From a virus, in the IMG/VR virus record IMGVR_UViG_3300010373_000054, positions 1 through 56,806 of that record: a stretch of 56,806 nucleotides of DNA. One strand, 5' to 3'. Of this stretch, positions 54,895 to 56,806 are shown one piece after another. The notes below the pieces were generated by a model. It was given only the letters and a program-made list of their open reading frames with translations. It was not told where the DNA came from and ran no database searches. A program made the position numbers and the translations under genes. Each line of letters starts with the position of its first letter. Positions within the stretch are counted from its first letter, which is position 1.

Positions 54895-55500
54895 TCAATT
54901 ACCCCTTTCTTCAACCATAGCCTTAAACAAGATGAGATATACAATCATATCATCGGCACGACCTGAAATGCTTTCAAGTCGCTCACGCTTCTTACCTGAA
55001 CGAACGTCTTTGACGTATTGCTGAATTGCATCCCAATGCTTGCCAGCATATACAGACCAAATATCTTCCATCGTAAGTTCAAGATTTTTTGCATTGCGGC
55101 GGAAGTTGGCAAGACGATCTACATCACCGGCATATTCTCCTCCCTTCTTTTCAGAAAGTTCATTAATCTGTTCGACCGTTTGGTTGACGATTTCCTGATA
55201 GCGTTCATGAGAGAATTTCTTTTGTTCTACCAATTCACCGCCAATTTTAATATGATCACTAACAGAAGGGAGAGAGTTTAGATCGATCTTTACTTTTGAC
55301 CAAGTATCTTCTCGTGGATCGTAAACGGGAACTGAATCTACCTTTTCAACATCAGTAAAGAAAAGAAGTCCAGAACTTTCATCAATAACGTAAACACCAT
55401 CATAATCATCGGAAAGCGATTTTACTTCCTGAATTGACCCTTTTGGAAAGCGGTCATCATCGTCATTCAGCACACGAACTTTATCACCAACATTAAACAT
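54895..55500 (-). CDS. SH3-like domain fused to DUF1599-like domain
   Basis: 201 residues. Residues 1-55 (MFNVGDKVRVLNDDDDRFPK..VKSLSDDYDGVYVID) are one of the SH3-like barrels; residues 95-200 (ERYQEIVNQTVEQI, KKGGEYAGDVDRLANFRRNA, WSVYAGKHWDAIQQYVKDV, GRADDMIVYLILFKAMVEE) match DUF1599, tied to all-alpha nucleotide pyrophosphatase-like folds. Links the barrel family to nucleotide metabolism. One-base overlap with thyX. Confidence 0.78.
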   Translation of the reverse strand: MFNVGDKVRVLNDDDDRFPKGSIQEVKSLSDDYDGVYVIDESSGLLFFTDVEKVDSVPVYDPREDTWSKVKIDLNSLPSVSDHIKIGGELVEQKKFSHERYQEIVNQTVEQINELSEKKGGEYAGDVDRLANFRRNAKNLELTMEDIWSVYAGKHWDAIQQYVKDVRSGKKRERLESISGRADDMIVYLILFKAMVEERGN

Positions 55501-56294
55501 TAAAACTTCCTTTCAACTAGAGAATCATAACTTACAGGGAACAAAGGCTTAATGATATCACCACAAAGCTTTGCAACGTATTGTGTTTCTTTTTGAGCAT
55601 CGCTTGCCAATCTATGACGCAATACCTTAGCCCATGCTCCAAACGTACCAGACCACCGCCATTCAGTCAATAGATTGAGAGGCAATAGCCCACGCGCTTG
55701 TTCTTCACAAAGACCAGCAGACAAGGCATTCTGATAATCATAAAAAGCTTGTTTTGAATTCGTATCAAAGATTGTTTCAAGAACAAGCTTCATGTCACCT
55801 TCAATTGGATCACCGCTGCCTTGCTTCTTATCACGAACTTTAGAGCGGAATTCTTCAGGCTTAAAGAATGAATCTTCCTTGAATTCGATATAGCGTCCGC
55901 TCATTTCATTCCATGGCATGTATTCATGCTTCACAAGCTGACGTGCAACAAAGATAGGGGCTTTGACATGCAAAGAGATAAAGCTATGATTGAATGGCGA
56001 ACGATGTTCTGCAATATCGCGCCACTGCCATAGAACATTGCTAATGCTTTCTGCGTCACAATGTTCCAATTCGTGAAGAAATGTTTCCCAATCATCGGAC
56101 GTAATTCCTCGTGCAAGGAATTGGAGCAATCGCTTATCGGAATCCTTTAGAGACTTTACCATATCTCGTGTAATCTTATTTGGATTTGGAATCCACTGCC
56201 AATCACTTTCACGACCAAATGAGACACGCGCTGCATTTACGTGTTCCAAATCAGAACCGAAATGACCTTTGTATGTTACTTCAATTCCCTGCAT
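55500..56294 (-). CDS. thyX: flavin-dependent thymidylate synthase
   Basis: 264 residues. EHRSPFNHSFISLHVKAPIF and ARQLVKHEYMPWNEMSGRYI follow ThyX; the RHR..S..S-R-Y signature reads K122-H-E124...S132-x-R134-Y135, so both arginines of RHR differ. C-terminal WSGTFGAWAKVLRHRLASDAQKE is also typical. It methylates dUMP with folate, FAD and NADPH. Coupled to the MazG gene. Confidence 0.88.
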   Translation of the reverse strand: MQGIEVTYKGHFGSDLEHVNAARVSFGRESDWQWIPNPNKITRDMVKSLKDSDKRLLQFLARGITSDDWETFLHELEHCDAESISNVLWQWRDIAEHRSPFNHSFISLHVKAPIFVARQLVKHEYMPWNEMSGRYIEFKEDSFFKPEEFRSKVRDKKQGSGDPIEGDMKLVLETIFDTNSKQAFYDYQNALSAGLCEEQARGLLPLNLLTEWRWSGTFGAWAKVLRHRLASDAQKETQYVAKLCGDIIKPLFPVSYDSLVERKF

Positions 56295-56806
56295 CAGAAC
56301 TTCTTTCCACCTTCCTTCAAACGGTTCTCGATCTTATGATCAGCGCGCTTTTGATTATATTCAAGCTTCTCTTCTAGAGCGCCCCAAACATCATAGCCGA
56401 ATTTTTCAGCGTATGCTATGATAAATGAAATAGCAAATTCGATGTCGTAAGATGCGGGGTCTTCTTGTGTGTGTGCATTATAAATGTCAAACACATAATG
56501 AGTTGCGTAAAGGAGGATTTCTGATTCGTTTTCTTCTTCAAGAATTACAGGTGTTTTACCGAAAAGCTCATAACCAAAACCAGCAGCAAAATCAAAAAGC
56601 CGGATCATAGCATCAGCAAGTTCAACTTCAATCATCTTGCGATGTGGCAAATGATCATCCATAAGATTCTTTCGAAGACCTTCAACACCTTCTGCAAGTT
56701 CAGTAACCACGAGCATTAGAAGCTCACCCGGATTACGATCCAGACGATTGCCGAATTGATCATGCCACCACTGATGATTAAGCTTGTGAATTCGTTGTGC
56801 GTATTC
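56294..56806 (-). CDS. MazG-like nucleotide pyrophosphohydrolase, 5' end outside window
   Basis: The frame stays open to the right edge (at least 170 residues). HKLNHQWWHDQFGNRLDRNPG, LLMLVVTELAEGVEGLRKN and EVELADAMIRLFDFAAG are the MazG helices with their E-x-x-E and E-x-x-D metal sites. It would hydrolyse (d)NTPs or alarmone-type nucleotides. ATG 56716 is internal and not the true start. Confidence 0.82.
   Translation of the reverse strand, partial: EYAQRIHKLNHQWWHDQFGNRLDRNPGELLMLVVTELAEGVEGLRKNLMDDHLPHRKMIEVELADAMIRLFDFAAGFGYELFGKTPVILEEENESEILLYATHYVFDIYNAHTQEDPASYDIEFAISFIIAYAEKFGYDVWGALEEKLEYNQKRADHKIENRLKEGGKKF

Noticed and set aside
1-56806. Lysogeny genes
   Set aside because: Looked for integrase, CI-like repressor, excisionase and att-type repeats; none seen. 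The small winged-helix protein at 43948 is not enough to claim lysogeny.

Overview
The window is a piece of a tailed double-stranded DNA phage genome (Caudoviricetes) with a long, non-contractile, lambda-like tail (siphovirus). Evidence: a full head-and-tail block with terminase, DUF935-type portal, MuF protein, XkdF-type protease, capsid, decoration protein, HK97 gp10-like and DUF3168-like neck proteins, tail tube, two tail assembly chaperones joined by a -1 frameshift site, an 1098-residue tape measure and a gpJ-like tip. The DNA is AT-rich. A host in the Alphaproteobacteria (Rhizobiales-like) is my guess from the style of the spanins and accessory proteins, not something the sequence proves. 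I see no integrase, repressor, ribosomal RNA, CRISPR array or insertion sequence. Genes at both window edges are cut (a helicase on the left, a MazG-like protein on the right), so the genome continues on both sides.

Layout. 0-1.4 kb: rightward SNF2-type helicase. 1.5-2.6 kb: leftward metallophosphoesterase. 2.7-4.3 kb: leftward lysis cassette (TM/coiled-coil protein, nested spanin pair, endolysin with a C-terminal membrane anchor). 4.3-4.8 kb: HNH endonuclease that separates the endolysin from a divergent remnant of an endolysin 5' end. 4.85-25.9 kb: leftward late block read in the order terL, two tRNAs (Gln, Pro), portal, head, neck, tail, fibre. 25.9-26.9 kb: small rightward genes with one hidden 56-codon leftward gene; terminase small subunit at 26.9-27.4 kb. 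27.5-38.4 kb: a long rightward array of about 45 tiny genes, first as operons, then (35.4-38.4 kb) mostly as units of one to four genes, most with their own promoter and terminator. 38.4-39.2 kb: two leftward genes including a VRR-type nuclease. 39.2-39.8 kb: a repeat-rich, AT-rich non-coding region that shares elements with 24.1-24.4 kb and is my best origin or control-region candidate. 39.8-40.1 kb: one rightward gene. 40.2-56.8 kb: leftward early genes: TOPRIM protein, a GC-richer insert with a Lar-type zinc protein, many small accessory genes, an orphan fibre gene, HD nucleotidase-like protein, AP2-HNH endonuclease, glutaredoxin, D5-like primase-helicase, DUF1599-like protein, ThyX and MazG.

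How it works together. ThyX, MazG, the DUF1599-like protein and the HD protein point to control of the nucleotide pool; the primase-helicase and TOPRIM protein to replication. Accessory genes on both strands are driven by at least eight close copies of one promoter (TTGACA-like, exactly 17 bp, then TGTGNGATAAA-like), plus looser relatives, and closed by GCGCT-type hairpins that in several cases contain the stop codon of the gene before them. Their proteins fall into a few recurring families: small SH3-like barrels, a C-terminal module with G-x-YG-x-x-x-V, and an MKxxELIxxL family. This expanded modular repertoire and its uniform regulation is the most unusual thing in the window. Gene starts were chosen from Shine-Dalgarno spacing and from the ATGA/TAATG couplings that are the rule here.
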